NCBI GenBank assembly: GCA_014763895.1
Contig: JACXUM010000002.1
Span: 1-64,000 of the forward strand
DNA length: 64,000 nucleotides
Source of the DNA: Campylobacterales bacterium
GTDB taxonomy: Bacteria; Campylobacterota; Campylobacteria; Campylobacterales; Sulfurovaceae
Reading direction: 5' to 3'
Positions 8,945-18,078 of the stretch are shown piece after piece. The translations under genes were made by a program, and so were the position numbers. Position 1 is the first letter of the stretch; each line of letters starts with the position of its first letter. The notes under the pieces were generated by a model. The model searched no databases and had not been told where the DNA came from. It saw only the letters and a list, made by a program, of their open reading frames with translations.

Positions 8945-9922
8945 ATGCTTATAGATGGACATGGCAGAACAGTCAATTATCTGAGAATCTCAGTTACGGA
9001 AAGATGTAATTTCCGCTGTCAGTACTGTATGCCTGAAAAACCTTTTTCATGGGTACCTAAAGAGAACCTGCTTACTTTTGAAGAGCTTTTTTTATTTGTC
9101 AAAGTAGCGATCGATGAAGGTGTGACCAAGATCCGTCTGACGGGCGGAGAACCACTGCTTAGAGAAGATCTGGACACCTTTATCAAGATGATCCATGATT
9201 ATAAGCCGGATATTGATCTGGCACTTACGACTAACGGCTATCTGCTTCCTGAGGCTGCCCAGAGGCTTAAAGATGCAGGCCTTAAACGGCTGAATATTTC
9301 ACTGGATTCACTTAAAAAGGATGTCGCTGCGAAGATAGCAGGAAAAGATGTGCTTGATCAGGTCCTAAAAGGGATAGACAAAGCCCTTGAAGTGGGACTG
9401 AAAGTAAAGATCAATATGGTGCCCCTCAAAGGAATCAACGATAGCGAGATATTGGATATTTTGGATTACTGTAAAGAGCGCAATATCAAGGTAAGGTTTA
9501 TCGAGTATATGGAAAACCGTCATGCCGATGCAGCTCTCAAAGGGATGCACGGTAAAGAGATCTTAGCAAAGATCAAAGAAAGACATACGATCAGGGCTCT
9601 GGGCAGGGAAGGTGCGAGCCCTTCGTTTAATTATGTGATGGAGGATGGAACGGAGTTTGGTCTGATCGATCCGCATAAGCATGATTTCTGCGAAAGCTGT
9701 AATCGTATCCGTTTGACAGCTGAAGGATTCTTGATCCCTTGTCTTTATTTTGATGAAGCGATGAGTATCGCTGCATCGGTGAGGTCTGGGGATATCGAAG
9801 GGGCGGCACAGGTACTTACCCAGGTTCTAAAAGACAAGCCTAAAGAGAACCGGTGGAACGAAGCAGAGAGCGGCAAAGAGCATGAGACATCCAATCGGGC
9901 TTTTTATGAGACGGGAGGTTGA
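8945..9922 (+). CDS. moaA: GTP 3',8-cyclase (molybdenum cofactor biosynthesis protein A)
   Basis: [13 protein letters not shown] radical SAM motif, TGGEPLLR, C-terminal [13 protein letters not shown]. Confidence 0.97.
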   Translation: MLIDGHGRTVNYLRISVTERCNFRCQYCMPEKPFSWVPKENLLTFEELFLFVKVAIDEGVTKIRLTGGEPLLREDLDTFIKMIHDYKPDIDLALTTNGYLLPEAAQRLKDAGLKRLNISLDSLKKDVAAKIAGKDVLDQVLKGIDKALEVGLKVKINMVPLKGINDSEILDILDYCKERNIKVRFIEYMENRHADAALKGMHGKEILAKIKERHTIRALGREGASPSFNYVMEDGTEFGLIDPHKHDFCESCNRIRLTAEGFLIPCLYFDEAMSIAASVRSGDIEGAAQVLTQVLKDKPKENRWNEAESGKEHETSNRAFYETGG

Positions 9923-9925
9923 TCC

Positions 9926-10684
9926 TTGTTTTATTTGACCGAACAATTTTTCTCTATCCAGGGTGAAGGAAAATATGCAGGCGTACCCTCTTACTTTTTA
10001 CGAACAGCCGGATGTAATCTCAGCTGTCCCGGTTTTGGTGCAAAGTATGAAATAGGCGGTGAGATACGGTATGGATGCGATACCTATTTTGCCGTAGATA
10101 GCAGTTTTGTAAAATCGTGGCAGAAGATCGAAAAGAGCATTGACCTGATCGGTCAGCTTGAAAGTGAATTTGCAAAGATAGGATATCTACCCCATGTAGT
10201 CATTACGGGCGGTGAGCCTTTGATGTACCATAAAGACCCTGTTTTTTATGAGGTGATATCCTGGCTTGTCTCCAAAAATATCCAGGTGACGTTTGAAACA
10301 AACGGTACGATAGAGATCGATTTTGAAACCTATCCTTTGTATAAGCAGTGTACTTTTTCACTCTCGATCAAACTCAGCAATAGCGGTGAACCAAAGCAAA
10401 AACGCATTCATCTTGAGGCATTGAAAGCGATTGCTTCGCAAGCACAAGAGGTTTTTTTAAAATTTACGATCGATACGGCATTGGTTGAGACAACAGCATT
10501 GAATGAGATCAATGAGATCAGAACGATTCTGCCGAAACTGGATGTCTACTGTATGCCTGTAGGTGAGAGCAGGGATACGATCTGGAAAAACGACAGATCC
10601 GTTTTTTATTTTTGTATGGCGCATAACTTCCGGTACAGTGACAGATTGCATATCCGTGTTTTTGATACGACCCAAGGCGTATAG
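9926..10684 (+). CDS. queE: 7-carboxy-7-deazaguanine synthase-like radical SAM protein
   Basis: EQFFSIQGEGKYAGVPSYFLRTAGCNLSC, VVITGGEPLMY, FETNGT; adjacent to queD. Confidence 0.88.
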   Translation: MFYLTEQFFSIQGEGKYAGVPSYFLRTAGCNLSCPGFGAKYEIGGEIRYGCDTYFAVDSSFVKSWQKIEKSIDLIGQLESEFAKIGYLPHVVITGGEPLMYHKDPVFYEVISWLVSKNIQVTFETNGTIEIDFETYPLYKQCTFSLSIKLSNSGEPKQKRIHLEALKAIASQAQEVFLKFTIDTALVETTALNEINEIRTILPKLDVYCMPVGESRDTIWKNDRSVFYFCMAHNFRYSDRLHIRVFDTTQGV

Positions 10685-10758
10685 TAATATAGATCTCAAC
10701 TCATTTTTAGGTCGGTGTGTTAAAATCAGATAGAGTGACTCCGATTAAGGATGGAAAA

Positions 10759-11340
10759 ATGTTAATACGAAAATTGTTTAAATTTGAAAATGCACATATC
10801 GTGCGTAACTGTAGTACACGAAGATGCAGTGAAAATATCCATGGGCACTCTTATAAAGTCGAAGTACTGCTTGAATCAAATTATCTTGATGATGGCCAGA
10901 TGGTATATGATTTTGGTCTGACCAAACGGTATATCAAAGAGCTGATCGATTCGTTCGATCATGCGATCACTTTATGGTCAAAAGATGACAGGGAGTACCT
11001 TGCCTCGATGAAACATTACAGCAACCGATGGGTAGAACTTCCGGTCTCTCCTTCGGCGGAACAGTTCTCACGAGTGATCTATCTAATGGTTGAACGTGTG
11101 CTGGAATGTACGAAAATGATGAATGGCGAAAGGGATGTGAGACTGAACAGTGTCATTGTTCATGAAACGGATACTGGCTATGCACAGGGGTTTAGGGAAG
11201 ATGCGCATAGCGAACTGATGGGGAAGATCCTTCTTGAAGAGATCGTTTTCTCTCCCCAAGTCAAACAGGAGTGGAGTGATCCGGATCTTTGGGAAAAATT
11301 GCTTTCACATGCATTTATAGAGAACCCAAAGAAAGTGTAG
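10759..11340 (+). CDS. queD: 6-carboxytetrahydropterin synthase (QueD/PTPS family)
   Basis: KFENAHIVRNCSTRRCSENIHGHSYKVEV, MVYDFG, DSFDHAITLW, VHETDTGYA. Confidence 0.92.
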   Translation: MLIRKLFKFENAHIVRNCSTRRCSENIHGHSYKVEVLLESNYLDDGQMVYDFGLTKRYIKELIDSFDHAITLWSKDDREYLASMKHYSNRWVELPVSPSAEQFSRVIYLMVERVLECTKMMNGERDVRLNSVIVHETDTGYAQGFREDAHSELMGKILLEEIVFSPQVKQEWSDPDLWEKLLSHAFIENPKKV

Positions 11341-11373
11341 TATAATATTTTAACATTTAACAAAGGGTAAAAA

Positions 11374-11940
11374 ATGAAAAAAATGATTTTGCTTTCACTC
11401 GTAACGGCAGCCATGTTGGTGACGGGGTGTGGAGAAGAGACAAAAAAGGCAGCAGAAGCAACTGCAGCCTCTGAAAAGACAGTAATGCCAGCAGAAGAGA
11501 AAGTTAAAGAGGTGTCGCAAGAGAGTATGAATCAGTCTACCGGATCGATGAATGACGAAGACTCTGTAAAGGAAGATGAAAATATCACAGATATGAATGC
11601 AACAGGCGTAGATGACAATATGACTGAAACGATACAAGATGCGCCTGAAACGAATGATACTGTTGCAGCAACTCCCGCTCAGGAAGTAACGGCCGTTGAA
11701 GCGCCTGCAGCATATGCAAAATGTGCAGGATGTCACGGTATGGATGGAAAAACCAAAGCACTTGGGAAATCAGAGATCATTGCAGGGCAAGCGGAAGCTG
11801 ATCTGATCGCGAAGATCAATGAGTACAAAGCGGGCTCAAGAAATGTTGCCGGAATGGGTACATTGATGCAGGGACAGGTTGCAATGCTAAGCGATGAGGA
11901 TATCCAGGCGATCGCAGCGTATATTTCAAATCTGAAATAA
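11374..11940 (+). CDS. lipoprotein c-type cytochrome
   Basis: Lipobox-like AAMLVTGCGEE, acidic linker, CAGCHGMDG heme site, C-terminal IAAYISNLK. Confidence 0.9.
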   Translation: MKKMILLSLVTAAMLVTGCGEETKKAAEATAASEKTVMPAEEKVKEVSQESMNQSTGSMNDEDSVKEDENITDMNATGVDDNMTETIQDAPETNDTVAATPAQEVTAVEAPAAYAKCAGCHGMDGKTKALGKSEIIAGQAEADLIAKINEYKAGSRNVAGMGTLMQGQVAMLSDEDIQAIAAYISNLK

Positions 11941-11970
11941 TGATCGATTTCTCTTTCGAGAAGTTGATCA
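11941..11970. terminator. 30-bp near-perfect hairpin between convergent cytochrome and moeA genes
   Basis: TGATCGATTTCTC-TTTC-GAGAAGTTGATCA; all 13 positions pair when two G-U wobbles are allowed. Confidence 0.5.
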
Positions 11971-13185
11971 AACAGTAAAGAAATCTTCTTGTTGGGTTCG
12001 TCCCATATTTGAAGTAATTGGGATGATCTTTACTTCTTCTCCTTTGGAAAGTGTGCTTAGCGAAGGCAGAGTAACCATAAACGCATTTGCATGGAAAAGA
12101 GGGGAGATCATACCCGGCAGCTGTTTGGTGATAGGATCAAATGCCGTTCCGTCAAATTTTCCCAGTTTTACCGTATATTTGTTCCCACGAATTTGAAAAT
12201 CTTGCGCTATATGAGTACGGATCGTACCGTGATAATAATCGTTTGCACCACTCATTTTGGCTATCAGGGGACGTACAAAAAGTTCATAATTGACCATTGA
12301 AGCCAGAGGATTTCCGGGCAAGTTGACAATGGCACATTTCCCGATCTTTCCGTAAGTTGTAGGTTTCCCGGGTTTGATGTCGATTTGCGTAAAATAGGCT
12401 TGCATGCCAAGATTGGAAAAGGCTTCTTTGGTAAAGTCTCTATCTCCCATACTGACTCCGCCGCTGGTAAGGATGATATCTGCATCCAAAGCTGATCTGA
12501 TCAATGTTTCCAGTGATTCCATTGTATCGCTGCTGTTGCCTATATAGCGGACTTCACATCCAAGCTCCTGAGACCTGGCAAGGAACATCGGGGTATTGGA
12601 GTTGTAGAGTTGATGGGGAGCGATCTTCTCAAAATGAGGTTTGAGTTCATCTCCGGTTCCAAATACGGCGACTCTGATTTTTCGGTAGACGGATATATGG
12701 GTAACCCCTTGGCTGGCAAGCATGGCGATCGCGTAAGCAGTAACTTTTTGACCTTTGCAAAGGTAGCATGTTCCGCTTTTGATATCCTCACCCGCTTTGC
12801 GGATATTGGTATGAAGTTTGATCCCCCCAGGAAGAGTGACTCGGTCGTTTACCACCGTTACATTTTCGACCGGAACGATCGCTTCGCACCCTTTTGGGAT
12901 AGGTGCACCGGTCATGATCTTGATCGCCTTGCCTTTTTCCAGGATCATATCGCCCCTATCCCCTGCATAGATGATCTCTTGACAGTGCACGGTAGATCCT
13001 GCATCTGCACATTTGATGGCATAGCCGTCCATTGCAGAGTTGTCAAATCTGGGAAGATCAAATTGTGCGATACACTCTTGCGCTACAATGCGACCCAATG
13101 TAAGCTCGACAGGAAGAAGCTCAGAACTGACCGGAGAGGTATTTTGATAGATCATATCCAATGCTTCTGTAATGGAAACAGCCAT
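11968..13185 (-). CDS. moeA: molybdopterin molybdenumtransferase
   Basis: FDLPRFDNSAMDGYAI, GAPIPKGCEAIVPVE, SGGVSMGDRDF, KPGKPTTYG, NLPGNPLASM. Confidence 0.97.
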   Translation of the reverse strand: MAVSITEALDMIYQNTSPVSSELLPVELTLGRIVAQECIAQFDLPRFDNSAMDGYAIKCADAGSTVHCQEIIYAGDRGDMILEKGKAIKIMTGAPIPKGCEAIVPVENVTVVNDRVTLPGGIKLHTNIRKAGEDIKSGTCYLCKGQKVTAYAIAMLASQGVTHISVYRKIRVAVFGTGDELKPHFEKIAPHQLYNSNTPMFLARSQELGCEVRYIGNSSDTMESLETLIRSALDADIILTSGGVSMGDRDFTKEAFSNLGMQAYFTQIDIKPGKPTTYGKIGKCAIVNLPGNPLASMVNYELFVRPLIAKMSGANDYYHGTIRTHIAQDFQIRGNKYTVKLGKFDGTAFDPITKQLPGMISPLFHANAFMVTLPSLSTLSKGEEVKIIPITSNMGRTQQEDFFTV

Positions 13186-13265
13186 AACTACCCTTTGTTG
13201 ATAAATTGGGTAGATTATAACAAAATTGAGTATAATTCAAGACATTCATACAAGGATAGACGATA

Positions 13266-13691
13266 ATGTTAGACGAAATTTTACTTTCCCATTCACTTTT
13301 GGTTAAACTTTTTTTGGGATTTTTGGTCGGAGGATTGGTCATGCTGCTCATTGGCAGTAAAGACCCTTTGAAATTAAAAAGAACGAGTTTCATCTATACA
13401 TTGATTTTTCAAGGGATCATTACGATGATTGCATTTGCAGGGCTTGTTGCTATGGTCGTAGGAAAATTCGGTATGGGTTTGGACATTATATTGATGGTCC
13501 TCATCTGGGGTGTATTGATGTACATCGAGATCAGAAGACATAAACTGATCAAATTTGCAAATCTTCAAAATGAAGAGACCTATCGTATGCTTAAAGTGCT
13601 TTTTGTCAAAATTATCACGATACAGATCGCATTGGTCACGGCGATGGTCGTTTTCAAGATCCTGCAGGCCAAAGGCGTGATCTCATTTTAA
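13266..13691 (+). CDS. hypothetical integral membrane protein
   Basis: 141-aa ORF with about four hydrophobic segments. Confidence 0.7.
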   Translation: MLDEILLSHSLLVKLFLGFLVGGLVMLLIGSKDPLKLKRTSFIYTLIFQGIITMIAFAGLVAMVVGKFGMGLDIILMVLIWGVLMYIEIRRHKLIKFANLQNEETYRMLKVLFVKIITIQIALVTAMVVFKILQAKGVISF

Positions 13692-13709
13692 GGTTCAGGG
13701 AGCATATCG

Positions 13710-14378
13710 ATGCAGTATCTTTATCATATTAATGCAGGTACCCCTCATTTAAGCCTTGAGGGAGAGAATCATCGTTATATTTTTAAAGTACGCAGGCATA
13801 AGGCCGGTGATACCCTTTATGCCCGCAATCTTCAGGATGGTTTGATCCATCGTTACCGTATTGCAATGATCGATAAAAAACGCGTAGATCTGGTGCTGGA
13901 AGAGAGCAGGGCTTTGGAGATCAAAGCCGAAAGATCCTTGCATATCGGGTGGTGTGTTATCGATCCTAAAAATATAGAAAAACATATCACATCACTGAAT
14001 GAAATGGGTGTTGAGAAGATCACGTTTATCTATTGTGCCCGTTCCCAGAAAGATTTCAAGATCGATCTTGTGCGTTTGAAAAAGATCCTGCTGAACTCTT
14101 CACAGCAATCAGGAAGAAGTACAATGATGGAGCTGGAGAGTGCCAAAGATCTCAAAAGCTTTTTGGCCCAGCATCCTCAGAGTTATCTTTTGAATTTTTC
14201 TGATACTGCTTTAACAAAAGAGACTCCGGTAGATACGATCATAGTGGGATGTGAAGGCGGGTTTAACCAGGATGAGATCGCTCTGTTTGCTTCTGAGAAG
14301 ATCGTTGGGTTTGATACACCTTTGGTGCTTAAAAGCGAAAGTGCGGCGTGCGCAGTAGCTGCAAAAATACTACTCTAA
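13710..14378 (+). CDS. rsmE: 16S rRNA (uracil(1498)-N(3))-methyltransferase
   Basis: HRYIFKVRRHKAGD, KNIEKHITSLNEMGVEKITF, VGCEGGFNQDEIAL. Confidence 0.93.
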   Translation: MQYLYHINAGTPHLSLEGENHRYIFKVRRHKAGDTLYARNLQDGLIHRYRIAMIDKKRVDLVLEESRALEIKAERSLHIGWCVIDPKNIEKHITSLNEMGVEKITFIYCARSQKDFKIDLVRLKKILLNSSQQSGRSTMMELESAKDLKSFLAQHPQSYLLNFSDTALTKETPVDTIIVGCEGGFNQDEIALFASEKIVGFDTPLVLKSESAACAVAAKILL

Positions 14379-14391
14379 ATAAGGAAATTTT

Positions 14392-15129
14392 TTGAACTTA
14401 CAAAGTTTTTTATGGGAATACGGAGAAAAAGTTCCCGGATACGATATCAGAGTTATCAATGAAAGAGAAGCAAGAGCTGCAGCGGGGATCCTTGGAATGC
14501 TGGGGATGATTGTCATCTTTGTCGGTATAGGATTTAACCACATCATAGTAGCAAGAGTCTATCTGGCATTTTTATTTCTTGATTTTACGGCAAGAATCAT
14601 AAGTCCGAACTATTCGCCCTCTTTACTTTTGGGAAAATTTGTTGTACAAAACCAAAAACCGGAGTATGTAGGCGGATTACAAAAACGCTTTGCATGGACA
14701 CTAGGTTGGCTGATCTCCATTCCTATGGTCTGGTGGTTTGTGATACACTGGGATATCACTTTTTACAAAGTTCTGATCTGTGTGCTTTGTCTTGTACTGA
14801 CATTTTTAGAAAGCGCTTTTTCTATATGTGTAGGGTGTATGATATACAAAGTGCTCACGAAAGTGGATCCGGTACATTGCCCGGGAGGTGCATGTGAAAT
14901 ACGCAGAAAAGAGCCTATCCAGATGTTTAACCCGGTACAAAAAGTGATCACGGCTTTAACCATCATCGGGCTTTTTTCGGGTACTTACCTATTTCTTGCC
15001 TATGAAAAGCCTCAAACATTCTTCGGTGAGTTTCTCCATGAAGCCATTTTGACAAAAGCTCAACTTCAGAAAGAGAAAGATGAAGAGTACCAAAGAGAGG
15101 TGGAAAAAGAGTTTGGAGATGACGAATAG
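14392..15129 (+). CDS. DUF4395-like membrane protein
   Basis: ORF with hydrophobic segments; FLDFTARIISPNYSPSLLLGKFVVQNQKPEYVGGLQKRFAWTLGW resembles DUF4395 proteins. Confidence 0.75.
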   Translation: MNLQSFLWEYGEKVPGYDIRVINEREARAAAGILGMLGMIVIFVGIGFNHIIVARVYLAFLFLDFTARIISPNYSPSLLLGKFVVQNQKPEYVGGLQKRFAWTLGWLISIPMVWWFVIHWDITFYKVLICVLCLVLTFLESAFSICVGCMIYKVLTKVDPVHCPGGACEIRRKEPIQMFNPVQKVITALTIIGLFSGTYLFLAYEKPQTFFGEFLHEAILTKAQLQKEKDEEYQREVEKEFGDDE

Positions 15130-15188
15130 GTCGTATGTTGCTATAGACATCCTAAATAGTGATTTAGATTTGTTTAAATCTTTTTGGG

Positions 15189-15194
15189 TATAAT
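15189..15194 (+). promoter_or_regulatory. -10 element (TATAAT) of putative rpmE promoter
   Basis: tttttgggTATAATtcc upstream of the leader. Confidence 0.55.
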
Positions 15195-15204
15195 TCCACT
15201 CTAA

Positions 15205-15330
15205 TTTCCTCGCAGTATGCGAGAGAGCTGTCTCGCCAAGGGCGTTGCAGCGTCCCCTGCCACAAAGCAGCGGAAGGGTGCATCTATATGCATCGGAACA
15301 GGCTGGTTACCTGTCATATAAATAAAACTA
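15205..15330 (+). promoter_or_regulatory. structured 5' leader upstream of rpmE
   Basis: Consecutive hairpins CTCGCA-gta-TGCGAG, CTGC-cacaaa-GCAG, TGCAT-ctat-ATGCA, ACAGG-ctggtta-CCTGT. Confidence 0.45.
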
Positions 15331-15342
15331 CAAGGGTAAACA

Positions 15343-15543
15343 ATGAGAAAAGAGATCCATCCAGATTATATGGAGTGTCAAGTAACATGTGCATGTGGAA
15401 ACACATTTAAAGTAAAATCTGACAAAGCAGAGATGAGTATCGATATCTGCAGCGAGTGTCATCCATTCTTTACAGGTTCTGAAAAAATCGTTGATGCAAC
15501 AGGACGTGTTGATAAATTTAAGAAAAAATATAACCTTGGTTAA
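15343..15543 (+). CDS. rpmE: 50S ribosomal protein L31
   Basis: [26 protein letters not shown]...[10 protein letters not shown]. Confidence 0.98.
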   Translation: MRKEIHPDYMECQVTCACGNTFKVKSDKAEMSIDICSECHPFFTGSEKIVDATGRVDKFKKKYNLG

Positions 15544-15643
15544 TCTGCCAAATTTGGCTGCCTAGGTCATTTTTTTAACACTTGCATCCAAAATGGGTGC
15601 AAGGCATTGAATTTGGTCTTTCCAGGTTCAAGGAGAACTTTTT

Positions 15644-16456
15644 ATGCTGACTTTTGTTCCTACTCCTATCGGAAATCCCCAAGATATCACTATACGCGCT
15701 ATCAAAACATTTGAAAAAGCAGAGATTTTTCTATGCGAAGATACCAGAGAGACCAAGCATTTGCTGCGTTTGCTGGAAGAACGTTTTGAGATGGCCTATC
15801 CGCAGGCTGAATTTTTCAGTTTCAACGAACATAACGGTCCAGAACGCCTTACACAGCTTGGCAGTGTTCTGGGTTCAAGGGAGGTCGTCTATGTCAGTGA
15901 TGCAGGGATGCCCGTGATCTCAGATCCGGGACAGATCCTCGTGGCGTATTGCCAAGAGAACCAAATTCCTTATGATGTGCTGCCAGGAGCGAGCGCGGCA
16001 CCGACAGCTTATGCGGCCAGCGGTTTTGAAGAGGGAAAATTTCTCTTTTTCGGCTTTTTGCCGCATAAAGGCAGCGACAGGGCATCGGCGTTGAGTGAAG
16101 CTCTGCATAACGGATATAACACCGTTTTGTACGAGTCACCGCATCGGCTGGAAAAACTTTTGGGTGAGATCGCATCGCTGGATGGGGAGAGGGAGCTTTT
16201 TTTGGCAAAAGAGATCAGCAAAAAGTTCCAGACCTATTTTAGCGGTACGTCAAAAGAACTGGATTTGGCTTTTAGGCAGATCAACATAAAAGGCGAATGG
16301 GTAGTCATCATAAAAGGCAAAAAAGCAGAAGAGAAAAGCCTCTCGTTTGATGAGGTCCTGACGTTGGATATGCCTCCAAAACCCAAAGCAAAACTACTGG
16401 CAAAACTGAGTGATAAAAGCGTCAAAGAATGGTATGAAATACTGATGAAAAAATAA
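15644..16456 (+). CDS. rsmI: 16S rRNA (cytidine(1402)-2'-O)-methyltransferase
   Basis: VPTPIGNPQDITIRA, CEDTRETKHLL, VSDAGMPVISDPG, VLPGASAAPTAYAASGF. Confidence 0.96.
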   Translation: MLTFVPTPIGNPQDITIRAIKTFEKAEIFLCEDTRETKHLLRLLEERFEMAYPQAEFFSFNEHNGPERLTQLGSVLGSREVVYVSDAGMPVISDPGQILVAYCQENQIPYDVLPGASAAPTAYAASGFEEGKFLFFGFLPHKGSDRASALSEALHNGYNTVLYESPHRLEKLLGEIASLDGERELFLAKEISKKFQTYFSGTSKELDLAFRQINIKGEWVVIIKGKKAEEKSLSFDEVLTLDMPPKPKAKLLAKLSDKSVKEWYEILMKK

Positions 16457-16493
16457 ATCCTTCATACAGCTAAAGTTCGATAAAATTCTCTTT

Positions 16494-17180
16494 ATGATAA
16501 TTTACGGAAAACAAGTCTGTCTCTATGCATTAGAGCATCACCCAGAATCGGTACAAACGGTCTATCTTGCGAAAAAAGGGCTCCTTTCAAAAAGCCTTTT
16601 TGATGCCAATAAATCCAAGATAAAATTTTTGGAAGAGAAATGGGCTCAGTCTATGAGCAAGGGCGGGAATCACCAAGGTATTTTGCTTGAAATTGATGAG
16701 ATAGAGCAAAGTACATTATCCCAGATTAAAAAAAATGATTTTATCGTGGTGCTGGATGGTCTGACGGATACGGGAAATATTGGTGCGATTATCAGAAGCG
16801 CTTATGCACTGGGCGCTGAAGCTGTGATCGCTGCGGGAGTGAAGCAGCTGAATCTATCGGCGATCGCACGTACCAGTTCAGGAGCTTTGCTGGATATGCC
16901 TTTTATGATCGTGCCGAATATCTTGGATCTTTTCAATGAGCTTGGACAGGTTGGATTTATACTCTATGGAGCATCCATGGAAGGCGAAGAAGTACAAAAT
17001 GCTACATTTGAAACAAAGAGGGTTTTAGTGCTTGGCAGCGAGGGAGAAGGTCTTTCTAAAAAAGCAAGATCAAAAATAAACCATACTATTTCGATCAAAA
17101 TGAAGCATGCATTCGACTCACTCAATGTCAGTGCAGCAGCTGCAATATTAATACACAGGATGAGCTATGCAGTTAAATGA
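16494..17180 (+). CDS. rlmB: 23S rRNA (guanosine(2251)-2'-O)-methyltransferase, TrmH/RlmB family
   Basis: LDGLTDTGNIGAIIRSAYALGAEAVI, VLGSEGEGLSKKARSK, SLNVSAAAAILIHRM. Confidence 0.93.
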   Translation: MIIYGKQVCLYALEHHPESVQTVYLAKKGLLSKSLFDANKSKIKFLEEKWAQSMSKGGNHQGILLEIDEIEQSTLSQIKKNDFIVVLDGLTDTGNIGAIIRSAYALGAEAVIAAGVKQLNLSAIARTSSGALLDMPFMIVPNILDLFNELGQVGFILYGASMEGEEVQNATFETKRVLVLGSEGEGLSKKARSKINHTISIKMKHAFDSLNVSAAAAILIHRMSYAVK

Positions 17181-18048
17181 GATTCTTGAAGAGAATACGC
17201 TTAAAGCCATTAGTAAGAAGACCAATATCTCACAGGATAACCTTGAAGCGCTTTTTGCCGGTGATTTCAGCCATTTGCAAAAAACTAAGGCTTTTGGATT
17301 TCTCTCGATACTGGAGAGGGAATATCATACCGATGTAAGCAAGCTTAGGGAACAGGCAACAGAATACTATGCCCAGCATAAAGAAGAAGAGGGGCGAATG
17401 ATCGTGCATCTATCCGAAGTTCCAAGCAAGCCCTCAAAGTCTAAATGGTTCTTGTTTGCTGTGGCGGCGCTTTTTATCTATGCCTCATGGTATTTTTTTA
17501 CCCAGTTTGATAAAGCTCATCTAACTGGAATTCTGCCGTTTTCAGAGAAGAAAATGGGGAGTGAGAGCATGGTACAAGAGATCAACGTAAGTGAAGAGTT
17601 GAGTATTGAAAAGACAATTGCAGCCACTCAGGAAGAGCAGAATGTATCCCAACAGGGATTGAGTGAGGATATCGAAAGCAATCAGACCCAAACAGAAGAA
17701 GCCAATGTGTCACAGAACAGTGAGGCCAATAGCACTGCTGAAGCGGTACTTGGTGAAAATCAAACTTTACAGACCGCTATCGTTCCGCTAAAACAGCTTT
17801 GGTTTGGGATTATCGATATGCAGACAGGTGAAAGAAAGAATTATCTGATAGCAGAAAAATACCCTTTGGCAACAGATGATAAAAGCTGGCTTATAGCCAC
17901 AAGTCCAGCGGCTTTTTCTTTGGTTGGAGATAAAACCGAGATGAAGTTCAATGATGCCAAAAGACATTATTTCAAAATTGACAAAGATGGTATCCAGCAG
18001 CTTACAAAAAATGAGTATGTAGCTATGGGCGGATGGAAAAAATGGTAA
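17167..18048 (+). CDS. bitopic membrane protein with HTH-like N-terminus (RodZ-like layout)
   Basis: N-terminal ISKKTNISQDNLEALFAGDFSHLQKTKAFGFLSILEREY, single TM WFLFAVAALFIYASWYFF, E/N/Q/S-rich linker, C-terminal domain. Confidence 0.6.
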   Translation: MQLNEILEENTLKAISKKTNISQDNLEALFAGDFSHLQKTKAFGFLSILEREYHTDVSKLREQATEYYAQHKEEEGRMIVHLSEVPSKPSKSKWFLFAVAALFIYASWYFFTQFDKAHLTGILPFSEKKMGSESMVQEINVSEELSIEKTIAATQEEQNVSQQGLSEDIESNQTQTEEANVSQNSEANSTAEAVLGENQTLQTAIVPLKQLWFGIIDMQTGERKNYLIAEKYPLATDDKSWLIATSPAAFSLVGDKTEMKFNDAKRHYFKIDKDGIQQLTKNEYVAMGGWKKW

Positions 18049-18078
18049 AATTACAAATTTTAGAAGAGAGAAGAAAGC

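Noticed and set aside
15541-15640. Hairpins GCCAAATTTGGC and CTTGCATCC/GGGTGCAAG between rpmE and rsmI
   Set aside because: Probably ordinary terminator/intergenic structure; no sign of a distinct ncRNA.
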